Shown here: in pieces, positions 7,646-16,900 of the stretch | How positions within the stretch are numbered: position 1 is the first letter of the stretch | Layout of the letters: each line of letters starts with the position of its first letter | Assembly (NCBI RefSeq): GCF_040096055.1 | Contig: NZ_JBBMFK010000015.1 | Location: forward strand, 26,870 to 90,869 | Direction of reading: 5' to 3' | Source: Pseudoflavonifractor intestinihominis | GTDB lineage: Bacteria > Bacillota > Clostridia > Oscillospirales > Oscillospiraceae | Length of the DNA stretch: 64,000 bases | The notes under the pieces: model-generated | What the model saw: the letters and a program-made list of their open reading frames with translations, nothing else | The model's database searches: none | What the model was told of the DNA's origin: nothing | Position numbers and translations under genes: made by a program

Positions 7646-8086
7646 AAACTTTCCATTTTGGGTTGGGGAACTTTCCATTCTGTTTCTGTTGGAGGAATTG
7701 GTGCAGAGTTACAATCTTCATGAGATCAAAACATCTCATCGAACCTTGAAAAACACTGCCTCATTGGCGGTCATATCCGGTAACTTGAATACGTTAGCTG
7801 ACAGAATGAGCGTCAGGCCGAGTGCGCGAAGACCACCTGTGCGGAGCATTTCGCATCAAAGGACGGCCAAATAAGGTGCAGAGCGACACCCACTCAGGAC
7901 AAGGCAGCCTTGGCAAGCTGTCCCCGCCATGACCCCGTCAGCCTACAATGATACTTCTGCTTACGCAGCTCGGAGAGATCCTCGGAGGGGTGAGAGTCCC
8001 ATGATGTGCGCCAGCACAGTTCAAGTTGCCGCCCTGCCTGGGGAAGTAGTGTCGAATACAGGCGACTAAGTAGCATCAAGAAACAA
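7646..8086 (+). other. Non-coding stretch, candidate structured RNA
   Basis: No convincing gene lies between the XRE stop and the terminator at 8087. Several local inverted repeats are visible (for example GGACAAGGCAGCC...GGCAAGCTGTCC around 7898-7923), base composition is near 50% GC unlike the AT-rich spacer to its left, and the block ends in a strong rightward terminator. This is compatible with a non-coding RNA, a transcribed leader, or a decayed gene. I recognise no named RNA family. Confidence 0.35.
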
Positions 8087-8155
8087 AGGGCCGCTCCAGA
8101 CTCGGAGCCTACACTCGCTCACCTGACCTTTGGGAGCGGCCCTCTGTTTTTCTTT
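8087..8155 (+). terminator. Strong intrinsic terminator ending the non-coding block
   Basis: AGGGCCGCTCC pairs with GGGAGCGGCCCT over a loop of about 34 bases, followed by a T-rich tract (CTGTTTTTCTTTT). Confidence 0.7.
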
Positions 8156-8156
8156 T

Positions 8157-8300
8157 GATAGCAGAAATATGGGATCTGATCACAGTACATCCTCTTCTTC
8201 TCCTCAACCTCCGTTCCTCTGAGTTCTTCATCTTTCCCCCTCTACACTCCTCTTCCTTTTCTCCTCAAACTCCCTGATTGGGTCCCATATTTCTGTTATC
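8157..8300. repeat. 18-bp inverted repeat around a pyrimidine tract
   Basis: GATAGCAGAAATATGGGA at 8157-8174 is the inverse of TCCCATATTTCTGTTATC at 8283-8300 with one mismatch. The ~108 bases between are strikingly C/T-rich on the + strand. The pair lies just before the small ORF and recombinase, where a recombination site or control region would be expected. Confidence 0.7.
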
Positions 8301-8330
8301 AAAACAAATCCACGAAAGCGAGGAACCGAG

Positions 8331-8471
8331 ATGACAAATATCGATTTGTGTGGCATTGCCCAACTGCTCCGCACGCTGATAGAGCAGAAGAAAACTACAG
8401 AAAGAGAGGCCCGCAAAATTTTGGCCAGAATTGCCGCACAGACCGGTGCGGACATTATCCTTTCTTTCTGA
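8331..8471 (+). CDS. Small conserved-type protein upstream of serine recombinase
   Basis: A 46-residue frame, MTNIDLCGIAQLLRTLIEQ onwards, preceded by a GAGGAACC ribosome site. It is predicted helical with a basic centre (KKTTEREARKILARIAAQTG). It stands 75 bases before the recombinase in the same orientation. Short helical proteins in this position are frequent in Clostridial serine-recombinase elements; an accessory or directionality role is possible but unproven. Confidence 0.55.
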   Translation: MTNIDLCGIAQLLRTLIEQKKTTEREARKILARIAAQTGADIILSF

Positions 8472-8546
8472 AATCGCATTCTTTTCAATAGCTATTTCAA
8501 AGGTGTTGTGGTATTGTTTGTGTTGCAAAAAAGGAGGTGAACTGAC

Positions 8547-9595
8547 ATGGCGGAAAAGCTGATGACCGACGGCAGCATGGCACTTCGAGAAAAGCAATAC
8601 CGGGTCATCACCATCGAGGCAACTGAAAAGCCCCAAAACGCCAAATTGCGGGTTGCGGCATACGCCCGTGTCAGCTCCGCCTCTGATGACCAGCTCAACT
8701 CCTTCGCCGCCCAGAACCGTCACTACAGCAACCTAATCTCCAGCAAGGAAAACTGGAGAATGGTTGACATATACGCAGATGAGGGTATTACTGGGACATC
8801 GGCTGAAAAGCGTGAGGACTTCCAGCGGCTCTTGGCAGATTGCCGCAGAGGGCTGATCGACAGGGTTCTGGTGAAATCCATCTCCCGCTTTGCCCGCAAT
8901 ACCAAGGAATGCCTGGAAACCATCAGAGAGCTGAAATCGCTCGGTGTCGGCGTCTACTTCGAGAAAGAGAACATTGACACTGCGACGATGTCCGGCGAAA
9001 TGATGACTGCGCTCTTCGCATCCTTCGCCCAGGCCGAGAGCGAATCCATCTCCGGCAATATGAGGTGGGGCATTCAAAAACGAATGCAGGCCGGAACATA
9101 TATACCCGCAAACTTGCCATACGGATATACTCTACAGGATCATTCCATACGCATTGTGGAGGAACAAGCTGTTATCGTACAACGGATATTCAAAGAGTAT
9201 CTTTCCGGCAAAAGTACAGAGCGGATAGCATCTGACCTGCGAGAAGAAGGCATCCCGTGTAAATCTGGTGAAGTCGCTTGGGATTCAACTGCTATTCGAT
9301 ATATTATCTCGAATGAAAAGTACATTGGCGATTCTGTGTGGCAAAAATACTTCTCAACAGATACGCTTCCATATAAATGCCGGCTGAACCGAGGACAGAA
9401 GGTTTCTTACTACGCATACGGAACACACGAAGGAATCGTGCCAAAAGAAGATTTTGAGAAAGCAAATGCTTTGATGAAATCTCGTGCTCAGAAGATTACA
9501 TTAACGAAAAACAGTCCGTATGCGTTTCGGAAAAAAATAGTATGTGGCGACTGCCAGTCACTATTTCGTCGCAAGGTTGTGCGCGGCATCACATA
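8547..9595 (+). pseudogene. Large serine recombinase, 3' truncated
   Basis: The product starts MAEKLMTDGSMALREKQYR. The resolvase catalytic domain covers about 35-185: AAYARVSSASDDQLNSFAAQ with the nucleophile Ser in RVSS, DEGITGTSAEKREDF, and SISRFARNT. The recombinase domain (NLPYGYTLQDHSIRIVEEQA, IVQRIFKEYLSGKSTERIA) and the start of the zinc ribbon (VCGDCQSLFRRKVVRG) follow. Homology stops near residue 350, before the second cysteine pair and the coiled-coil C-terminus. Large serine recombinases are usually 450-550 residues, so a third is missing. Reading continues 20 codons into unrelated sequence belonging to a KilA-N gene, so the enzyme is probably dead. Confidence 0.88.
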
Positions 9596-10258
9596 TACAA
9601 CCCGTCTTTTAACCGTGTCGAATTCGATGCGTTTAGGAGTCAGGCCGGTCTGAACAGTTTTGTGATGACTCCCCAAAAGTGGGTAGAGGCAACCGGCGCT
9701 ATCGGCATCGTTTCAAAAGCTGGTCGATACGGCGGCACTTATGCACACAAAGAGATTGCCTTTGAGTTTGCCTCCTGGATTTCTGTTGAATTCAAGCTGT
9801 ATCTGGTCAAGGAGTTTGAGCGGCTCAAGACCGAGGAGATGAAACAACTTGGCTGGGACATCAAGCGAAACCTGGCAAAGATCAACTACCGCATCCACAC
9901 GGACGCTATCAAGGAGAACCTGATCCCGCCGGAGCTTTCCGCAAAGCAGGTTTCCATGGTGTATGCCAGTGAAGCCGATGTGTTGAACATGGCTCTGTTC
10001 GGCATGACTGCAAAGCAGTGGCGGGACAGCCAACCGGACCTGAAAGGAAATATTCGCGACTATGCCAATGTCTCTCAGTTGGTCTGCCTGTCCAATCTGG
10101 AAAACCTGAATGCGGTGTTTATCAACGAAGGTATGTCACAAGCCGAGCGGCTGGCGAAACTCAACGCCATCGCCATCAGTCAGATGGAAATCTTGACACA
10201 GGACCATCGGATCGAAGCTTTGGAGGCTCACAGCGGAGAGCCATCTCCTGCGGAGTAA
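9592..10258 (+). pseudogene. KilA-N domain protein, 5' truncated
   Basis: From IYNPSFNRVEFD onward this frame matches KilA-N DNA-binding proteins: FRSQAGLNSFVMTPQKWVE, GRYGGTYAHKEIAFEFASWI, VEFKLYLVKEFERLK, then the conserved tail QLGWDIKRNLAKINYRIHTDAI and ALFGMTAKQWRD. KilA-N domains occur in phage and mobile-element proteins. Roughly the first 50 residues, including the usual start and the TDIA segment, are absent. The frame instead runs out of the truncated recombinase gene at about 9591-9598. No ribosome site precedes it, so it is a remnant fused by deletion. Confidence 0.88.
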
Positions 10259-10506
10259 AAGATTATAATAGACAGAAAGCTTTTGAGTGAGGACTTTGAA
10301 TCCAAGTATAAAAAAGTGCTTCTGGAAGGCTGTCGCTTCCGCAAATCTCAGTATCAGACTTGCTGCTGTAATGGAGACTGACCAACGTTCGCATTTTTCT
10401 CATTGTGACGCATTGTATAATCTCCTTCACTTTATTTCGCCTTTTATAGCACTTTAAGTATATAGGGAGTTTACAAAATGCGGCAATAGTTTAAATGGAA
10501 TAGCGT

Positions 10507-11334
10507 TTAATCTGATTGTCGTTGCTCTTTTTGATGGAAAAACAAAGCAAGATCATTTAAGTCATGGTCGTGTGTCATATAGTCAAGGTTAAGCAGCGCA
10601 TATGTAACACCCATGATATAAATAAACGATGTCGTTGCAAACCACAGCGGCAGCGAATGCCCCTTTATTGTAGGAGAAGTATCTATTCCAGCAAAATCAG
10701 GGTCAACACCTAATCTCAGGGTATTCCCAATACAGCTGGAATGTATAGCTACACAAGCTCTTTTATATGTAAAGTGCAATCCATGTAAGAATCGTTTCCC
10801 TCGCTCATCTGGAACAGATGCTATTGCTGCCTTCACAAGTTGACCAAAGTTAGAACTACCTGACCACCAGTAATCCCCGGCCACCCGATGATGCGCTGTC
10901 TGTTTGAGCTGATCAAGTTCATTTTTGAGAGCAGTCAGTGCCTCAGCATCTTGGGTGCAGTTTTTACTCTCATATTGCAAGGCCTTGTTGCGCTGAATAT
11001 CATAGTCAACATAGTAGTCATCTACATAGTTACCAAAATCATTGTCGGATTTGTGATTTTCGAAAAAAGCCAATATTATAACATGCTCGTATATGTTTCT
11101 CGCAAGTGACAATGCTCCATCCGGGTAACCGAAAGCAGATAAGTGAATAATTTCCCTCATACTGACAATGGATTTTCCAGCCGTACGCAGTATAATATTA
11201 GTATAGTCGTGACCTGTTTGAATTTGTTGCTGCGTAATTGCCGCTTCGATTTCATTTTCCATAGAATCGATTATTTTGTCCAACTCATCCAGCCTCCACT
11301 GTAAGCTACAGGGAGTTTGAATGCATAGTGCCAC
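10507..11334 (-). CDS. DUF5677 domain-containing protein
   Basis: About 275 residues from a GTG with GGAGG 8 bases upstream (the frame opens 5 codons earlier). SIVSMREIIHLSAFGYPDGALSL and ARNIYEHVIILAFFENHKSD are the helix pair I associate with DUF5677, a HEPN-like all-helical fold of unknown function often found in defence and mobile regions. FLHGLHFTYKRACVAIHSSC contains the R/H pattern common at the active or binding site. There are no membrane segments, apart from a hydrophobic final helix. It is transcribed towards the KilA-N remnant, isolated from neighbours. Confidence 0.65.
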   Translation of the reverse strand: MALCIQTPCSLQWRLDELDKIIDSMENEIEAAITQQQIQTGHDYTNIILRTAGKSIVSMREIIHLSAFGYPDGALSLARNIYEHVIILAFFENHKSDNDFGNYVDDYYVDYDIQRNKALQYESKNCTQDAEALTALKNELDQLKQTAHHRVAGDYWWSGSSNFGQLVKAAIASVPDERGKRFLHGLHFTYKRACVAIHSSCIGNTLRLGVDPDFAGIDTSPTIKGHSLPLWFATTSFIYIMGVTYALLNLDYMTHDHDLNDLALFFHQKEQRQSD

Positions 11335-11440
11335 AGATACCGCCTCCACACAGAATACTTGTTGTTTTATATTATCACAAACATATTATCTTGCAACATC
11401 CGTATCAAAGTCAATGCGATTAAGGTGGCAACTTCTGCAT

Positions 11441-11460
11441 CTATAGTGTTGCGATGTTCC
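11441..11460 (+). repeat. Short direct repeat, left copy
   Basis: CTATAGTGTTGCGATGTTCC recurs at 12206-12225 with one mismatch. The pair brackets the GNAT gene. Confidence 0.6.
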
Positions 11461-11467
11461 AAACAAA

Positions 11468-11515
11468 ACAAATCCGAACCTTGCGCCGGTCGGCGATGGG
11501 TTCGGATTTGTTTTT
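11468..11515. terminator. Terminator downstream of GNAT gene
   Basis: ACAAATCCGAACC pairs with GGTTCGGATTTGT, followed by TTTTT on the + strand; the - strand also carries T-rich sequence after the stem, so it can serve the leftward GNAT gene. Confidence 0.75.
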
Positions 11516-11525
11516 ATGCTGTGTT

Positions 11526-12026
11526 TCACACATCAAATTGAAACGTCACGGAATTCTGCCAGCTCTCCTCATTATTCAAATCCTGTTTGACCACTTTCCC
11601 TCCATTGCGCTGATAAAAGGCCATAGCATGCGCATTATCCGGCTGGCACTGGCAGGTAAAACGCTTCGCTCCTTGTGCCTTGAAATGGATCTTTACAAAC
11701 TCCATTGCTTTATGTCCGATGCCGCAGTTTTGGAATTCATCTTCCAGATAGAGGGACAACAAGTGCGGAGGTTGGCTGTTATGGAGGGTGATGTAGCCAA
11801 TGACTCGCTCTTCCCGCTTAATCAAATAGACCGCATCGTCTGGATTTTGAATTCGCTGGGCATCTTTCTGCGTGTGCCATTCCAAATCAAACTGGTCAAT
11901 CATCTCATCTGGATAAATCCCTCGATAGGTGGTCGACCATATTTTTTTGCGAAGCTGTGCGATTGCCGGAGCATCTTCCACCTCTGCCGAATGAAACTCC
12001 ACATGTTCATACAAGTTCGCCTTCAT
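11526..12026 (-). CDS. GNAT family N-acetyltransferase
   Basis: The start MKANLYEHVEF is chosen for GAGGTG 7 bases upstream. The 166-residue protein has the full GNAT fold: VEDAPAIAQLRKKIW (first helices), DDAVYLIKREERVIGYITL (central strands), LSLYLEDEFQNCGIGHKAM (the acetyl-CoA pyrophosphate loop, Q-x-x-G-I-G), and NAHAMAFYQRNGGKVVK (final helix-strand). This is the common RimI/Acetyltransf_1 type; the substrate is unknown. It stands alone between an accessory region and gltBD. Confidence 0.9.
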   Translation of the reverse strand: MKANLYEHVEFHSAEVEDAPAIAQLRKKIWSTTYRGIYPDEMIDQFDLEWHTQKDAQRIQNPDDAVYLIKREERVIGYITLHNSQPPHLLSLYLEDEFQNCGIGHKAMEFVKIHFKAQGAKRFTCQCQPDNAHAMAFYQRNGGKVVKQDLNNEESWQNSVTFQFDV

Positions 12027-12205
12027 GCGGGTCACCTCACGAAATCTCTTCTGCATCTCTCATAGCACATCCTCAGTTTTATCTTTATTATACCAAACTC
12101 TCACAGTCCCAACAATCGAAGGTGTAATTGAGTATTATATCACTTCTTCGGATGACATTTTCAGCACGGGTGTCTGGTACGCTTTTGCGCCGGACACAGA
12201 AGCCT

Positions 12206-12225
12206 CTATAGTGTTTCGATGTTCC
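12206..12225 (+). repeat. Short direct repeat, right copy
   Basis: CTATAGTGTTTCGATGTTCC matches 11441-11460 in 19 of 20 bases. It lies in the ~320-base gap between the GNAT gene and the gltD terminator, which otherwise shows only palindromic GC-rich sequence (GAGCAAGC...GCTGCTC) and no gene. Confidence 0.6.
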
Positions 12226-12348
12226 TCGTCGGAGCAAGCTCATTCTGCTGCTCCCCCTCTCCAAAGCGGACCCGCTGCGCTGGGCCCCGGCTGGGCTTTA
12301 GACGCAGACTAGAGCGCGTCTTCAAAACTGTTCACCGCAATTTTTAAA

Positions 12349-12391
12349 AGAGCGCCTCTGTATTGCCGGAAAGGCAACGCAGAGGCGCTCT
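12349..12391 (-). terminator. Terminator of the gltBD operon
   Basis: AGAGCGCCTCTG pairs with CAGAGGCGCTCT just downstream of gltD, with a short T tract on the - strand. Confidence 0.75.
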
Positions 12392-12409
12392 GTGCGTTTT
12401 ATTGCGGGA

Positions 12410-13891
12410 TTACAGATTCGTATACCCCATCAGGAAACGGTCCACCACAGCGGCCGTATCGCGGCCTTCACGCAGGGCCCAGACAACCAGGCTCTGGCCG
12501 CGGCGCATGTCGCCGCAGGCGAAGACGTTGGGAACATTGGTGGCAAAGTTGTGGTCGGCTACACAGCCGCGGGGCGTCAGTTCCAGGCCGAAAGCCTCGG
12601 CAGTGTAGCTCTCGCAGCCGGTAAAGCCGGCGGCAATCAGAACCAGCTCGCACTCCACCGTCTCTTCCTCGCCGGTGGGGACCATGGCGCGGCGGCCGGT
12701 GGCTTCGTCCACTACACGGCTCTCCAGCTTGGAGATCACGGCGCCGCAGACCCGGCCGTCCTCCCCCTTCAGGAATTCCTTCACCGTGGTCTGATAGACG
12801 CGGGGATCGCGGCCGAACATGGCGATGGCTTCCTGCTGGCCATAGTCGGTCTTGAGGACCTTGGGCCACTCCGGCCAGGCATTGCCGGGCGCGCGCTGGA
12901 CCGGCGGGCAGGGCATCATTTCCAGCTGCAGCACATCGGCGCAGTGCTGGCGGATGGCAGTGCCCACGCAGTCGTTGCCGGTATCGCCGCCGCCGATGAC
13001 CAGCACACGTTTGCCCTCGGCAGAGATGGCGCGGCCATCGGCAAAGTTGGAGTCCAGAAGGCTGCGGGTCACGCTGGTCAGGTAGTCCACAGCAAAGTAG
13101 ATGCCTTCGGCTTCACGGCCGGGAACAGACAGGTCGCGGGCCTGCTTGGCGCCGCAGCACAGCACCACGGCATCATAACGGCTGGCAAGTTCTTCTTTGC
13201 TGATATCCACACCCACGTTGGTATTCAGCACAAACTCGATGCCCTCCGCCTTCATGATGGCCACACGGCGGTCGATTGCGGACTTCTCCAGTTTCATGTT
13301 GGGGATGCCGTACATCAGCAGGCCGCCCACACGGTCTTCCCGCTCAAAGACGGTCACGCTGTGACCGCGGCGGTTCAGCAGTTCGGCCGCAGACAGGCCG
13401 GAAGGGCCGGAACCTACCACGGCCACGCTCTTGCCGGTGCGGACGGCGGGCGGGGTGGGCTGGATGAGGCCATGGGCATAGCCGTACTCCACAATGGCGT
13501 GCTCGTTCTCCTTCACGGTGACGGGGTTGCCCGTGGCCATACCGCAGGTGCAGGCCGCCTCACACAGGGCGGGGCAGACCCGGCTGGTAAACTCGGGGAA
13601 CAGGTTGGTGGCCCGCAGACGATGGAGCGCCAGATCCCAGCGGCCCTGGTACACCAGATCGTTCCACTCGGGAATCAGGTTGTTCAGCGGGCAGCCGCTG
13701 GCCATGCCGCCCACCATCATGCCGCTCTGGCAGAAGGGCACGCCGCAGTCCATGCAGCGGGCGCCCTGGGCCTGCTGTTCATCAGAGGGCAGGGGAATAT
13801 GAAATTCGTTAAAGTTGCAAATACGCTCTTCAGGCGGCAGCTCGGTGCTGGTCTGCCGCTTGATCTCCAAAAATCCACTCAGTTTTCCCAT
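12410..13891 (-). CDS. gltD: Glutamate synthase (NADPH) small subunit
   Basis: 493 residues, the usual length. The N-terminal cysteine-rich region holds the [4Fe-4S] ligands (CMDCGVPFC, then CPLNNLIPEWND and RVCPALCEAACTCG). The first Rossmann motif VAVVGSGPSGLSAAELLNRR binds FAD and the second RVLVIGGGDTGNDCVG binds NADPH; VFACGDMRRGQSLVVWA closes the FAD site. It supplies electrons from NADPH to the large subunit, which makes glutamate from glutamine and 2-oxoglutarate. AGGAGG lies before its ATG, 12 bases after the gltB stop, so it is translated from the gltB transcript. Confidence 0.96.
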   Translation of the reverse strand: MGKLSGFLEIKRQTSTELPPEERICNFNEFHIPLPSDEQQAQGARCMDCGVPFCQSGMMVGGMASGCPLNNLIPEWNDLVYQGRWDLALHRLRATNLFPEFTSRVCPALCEAACTCGMATGNPVTVKENEHAIVEYGYAHGLIQPTPPAVRTGKSVAVVGSGPSGLSAAELLNRRGHSVTVFEREDRVGGLLMYGIPNMKLEKSAIDRRVAIMKAEGIEFVLNTNVGVDISKEELASRYDAVVLCCGAKQARDLSVPGREAEGIYFAVDYLTSVTRSLLDSNFADGRAISAEGKRVLVIGGGDTGNDCVGTAIRQHCADVLQLEMMPCPPVQRAPGNAWPEWPKVLKTDYGQQEAIAMFGRDPRVYQTTVKEFLKGEDGRVCGAVISKLESRVVDEATGRRAMVPTGEEETVECELVLIAAGFTGCESYTAEAFGLELTPRGCVADHNFATNVPNVFACGDMRRGQSLVVWALREGRDTAAVVDRFLMGYTNL

Positions 13892-13903
13892 GGTTAGCCC
13901 TCC

Positions 13904-16900
13904 TTATTTGGCATTCTTCATCGCGTAGAAGGCTTCAATCTGGGCCTGCTCGCTGTCCTCGCCCTTCTCTTCCATCTGGGCAATCAGGCGCAGCATCTTG
14001 TCGTAGTCATGAGGCAGGACCTTCTTGAAGCGCGGCAGATAAGACCCGAAGTCATCGAGAATCTGTTTGCCGCGGGGCGAACCGGTGCGCTCCACATGTT
14101 CGCGGATCAGATCTTTCAGCAGAGCCACATCGTATTTGTGTTCCACGGGTTCCATGCTGACCATGTCTTTGTTGACGCGCTGGTAGAGATCCCAGTCCTC
14201 GTCCAGAACGTAGGCGATGCCGCCGCTCATACCGGCCGCAAAGTTCTTGCCGGTCTTGCCCAGCACCACCACGGTGCCGCCGGTCATATATTCGCAGCCA
14301 TGGTCGCCCACGCCCTCCACCACGGCGGTGGCGCCGGAGTTACGCACGCAGAAGCGTTCGCCGGCCACGCCGTTGATGAAAGCCTTGCCGCTGGTGGCGC
14401 CGTACAGGGCCACGTTGCCGATGACAATATTCTGGCTGCGGTCGTAGGTCACGCTCTTGGGCGGATAGACCACGATTTCGCCGCCGGACAGGCCCTTGCC
14501 CAGGTAGTCGTTGCAGTCGCCTTCCAGCTCCAGGGTCAGGCCCTTTGGCAGGAACGCGCCGAAGCTCTGGCCGCCAAAGCCGTGGCACAGCACATGGAAG
14601 GTATCATCGGGCAGGGTGTTGCCGAACTTGGCGGTGATCTCGCTGCCGAAGATGGTGCCGAAGGCGCGGTCGGTATTGCCCACGGTCAGCTCCACCCGGG
14701 CCGGCTTGGGCTCGTCCATATCGAAGCTCTTCTTGAACTTCTTCATCAGGATCTTCATGTCGGGGGTCTTTTCCAGGCCGAAGTTGTAAACGTCCTCGGG
14801 CTGGAAATGGATGCTGCTGTTCTCGATGAGGGGGTTGCTCAGCAGCGGGGTCAGGTCCAGCTCGCTGGCGCGGCTGCCGGCAGGCTCTTCCTTGATGGCC
14901 AGCAGGTCGGTGCGGCCCACCAGATCCTCCAGACGGCGCACGCCCAGACGGGCCATGTACTCCCGCAGTTCCTGGGCCATAAACCGCATGAAGTTCATGA
15001 CGTATTCCGGCTTGCCCTTGAAGTTTCGGCGCAGCTCGGGGTTCTGGGTACAGATGCCCATGGGGCAGGTATCCAGGTTGCACACACGCATCATCACGCA
15101 GCCCATGGCCACCAGGGGACCGGTGCCGAAGCCGAATTCTTCGGCGCCCAGCATGGCGGCAATGGCCACATCCCGGCCGCTCATCAGCTTGCTGTCCGCC
15201 TCAATGCGAACACGGCTGCGCAGGCCGTTCATGATCAGGCACTGATGGGCCTCGGCGATGCCCAGTTCCCAGGGCAGGCCGGCGCTGTGGATGGAGTTGT
15301 TGGGCGCGGCGCCCGTGCCGCCGTCAAAGCCGGAGATCAGGATGACCTCGGCGCCGGCCTTGGCAACGCCGGCGGCAATGGTGCCGACACCGGCTTCACT
15401 GACCAGCTTGACATTGATGGCCGCCTTGCGGTTGGCGCACTTCAGGTCGTAGATCAGCTGAGCCAGGTCCTCGATGGAGTAGATGTCGTGGTGAGGCGGA
15501 GGGGAGATCAGGCCCACGCCGGTGGTGGAGTGGCGGGTCTTGGCAACCCAGGGATAGACCTTGCTGCCGGGCAGCTGGCCGCCCTCGCCGGGCTTGGCGC
15601 CCTGGGCCATCTTGATCTGGATCTCGCTGGCGGAGACCAGATACTTGCTGGTGACGCCGAAACGGGCGGAGGCCACCTGCTTGATGGCGGAGTTGCGTTC
15701 GGTGCCGAAGCGCTCTTCCGCTTCGCCGCCCTCGCCGGTGTTGCTCTTGCCTCCCAGGCGGTTCATGGCAATGGCCATGCACTCGTGGGCCTCGGCGGAC
15801 AGGGCGCCGTAGCTCATGGCGGCGGTCTTGAAGCGGCGGACCAGGCTGTCCACGCTCTCCACCTCGTCGATGGGCACGCCCTGCTCGGGATAGCGGAAGG
15901 TCAGCAGGCTGCGCAGGTGCATCTCATCGGAGCCGGTGTTGTCGATGGCCTGGGTGTAGGCCTTGAACTTGGAGTAGTCGCCGGTCCAGCAGGCCTGCTG
16001 CAGCAGATGGATGGTCTGGGGGTTATAAAGGTGCTGTTCCGCCTGGGGACCGCTGCGGAACTTGTGCAGGCCCAGGCTGGGCAGCTCGGTGTCGGTGCCC
16101 AGGCCCAGGGGATCGTAGGCCTTCTGATGGCGCTCCTCCAGGTCGTCCTGGATGTCCTTCAGGGTGATGCCGCCCACACGGGTGACGGTATTGGTGAAGT
16201 ACTTGTCCACCACTTCCTTGCTGATGCCCAGCGCCTCAAAGATCTGGCTGCCCTGGTAGGACTGGATGGTGGAAATGCCCATCTTGGACGCGATCTTCAC
16301 GATGCCGGCCAGCACGGCGTGGTTGTAGTCCTCCACGGCGGCGTAGTAGTCCTTGTCCAGCAGCTTCTCGTCAATGAGCTGGCGGATGGTCTGCTGTGCC
16401 AGATAGGGGTTGATGGCGCAGGCGCCGTAGCCCAGCAGGGTGGCAAAGTCATGGACCAGGCGGGGTTCGCCGCTCTCCAGCACCAGGGCCATGGCGGTGC
16501 GCTTCTTGGTGCGCACCAGGTACTTGGAGACAGCGCCCACGGCCAGCAGGCTGGGGATGGCCACATGGTATTCGTCGATCTCCCGGTCGGAGAGGATCAG
16601 GATGTTGGCGCCGTCACGGTAGGCCCGGTCCACTTCCACAAACAGCCGCTCAATGGCCTTTTCCAGATCGGTGTTCTTATAGTAGCAGATGGAGACGGTC
16701 TGCACCTTGAAGCCGGGCACATTCATGGCCTTCAGCTTCAGCACGTCGGTCTCGGTCAGGATGGGATTGTTGATCTTCAGGACCTTGCAGTTCTCGCTGC
16801 TCTCCTCCAGCAGGTTGCCCTGGGCGCCCACATACACGGTGGTGGAGGTGATGACCTTCTCACGCAGTGCGTCAATGGGCGGGTTGGTGACCTGGGCGAA

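Noticed and set aside
7646..8155. Group II intron or named large RNA (ROOL, GOLLD)
   Set aside because: Considered because of size and element context, but I could not match any diagnostic domain such as a domain V hairpin.
12392..13897. 501-codon open frame on the + strand
   Set aside because: Antisense to gltD, which is complete and unambiguous.
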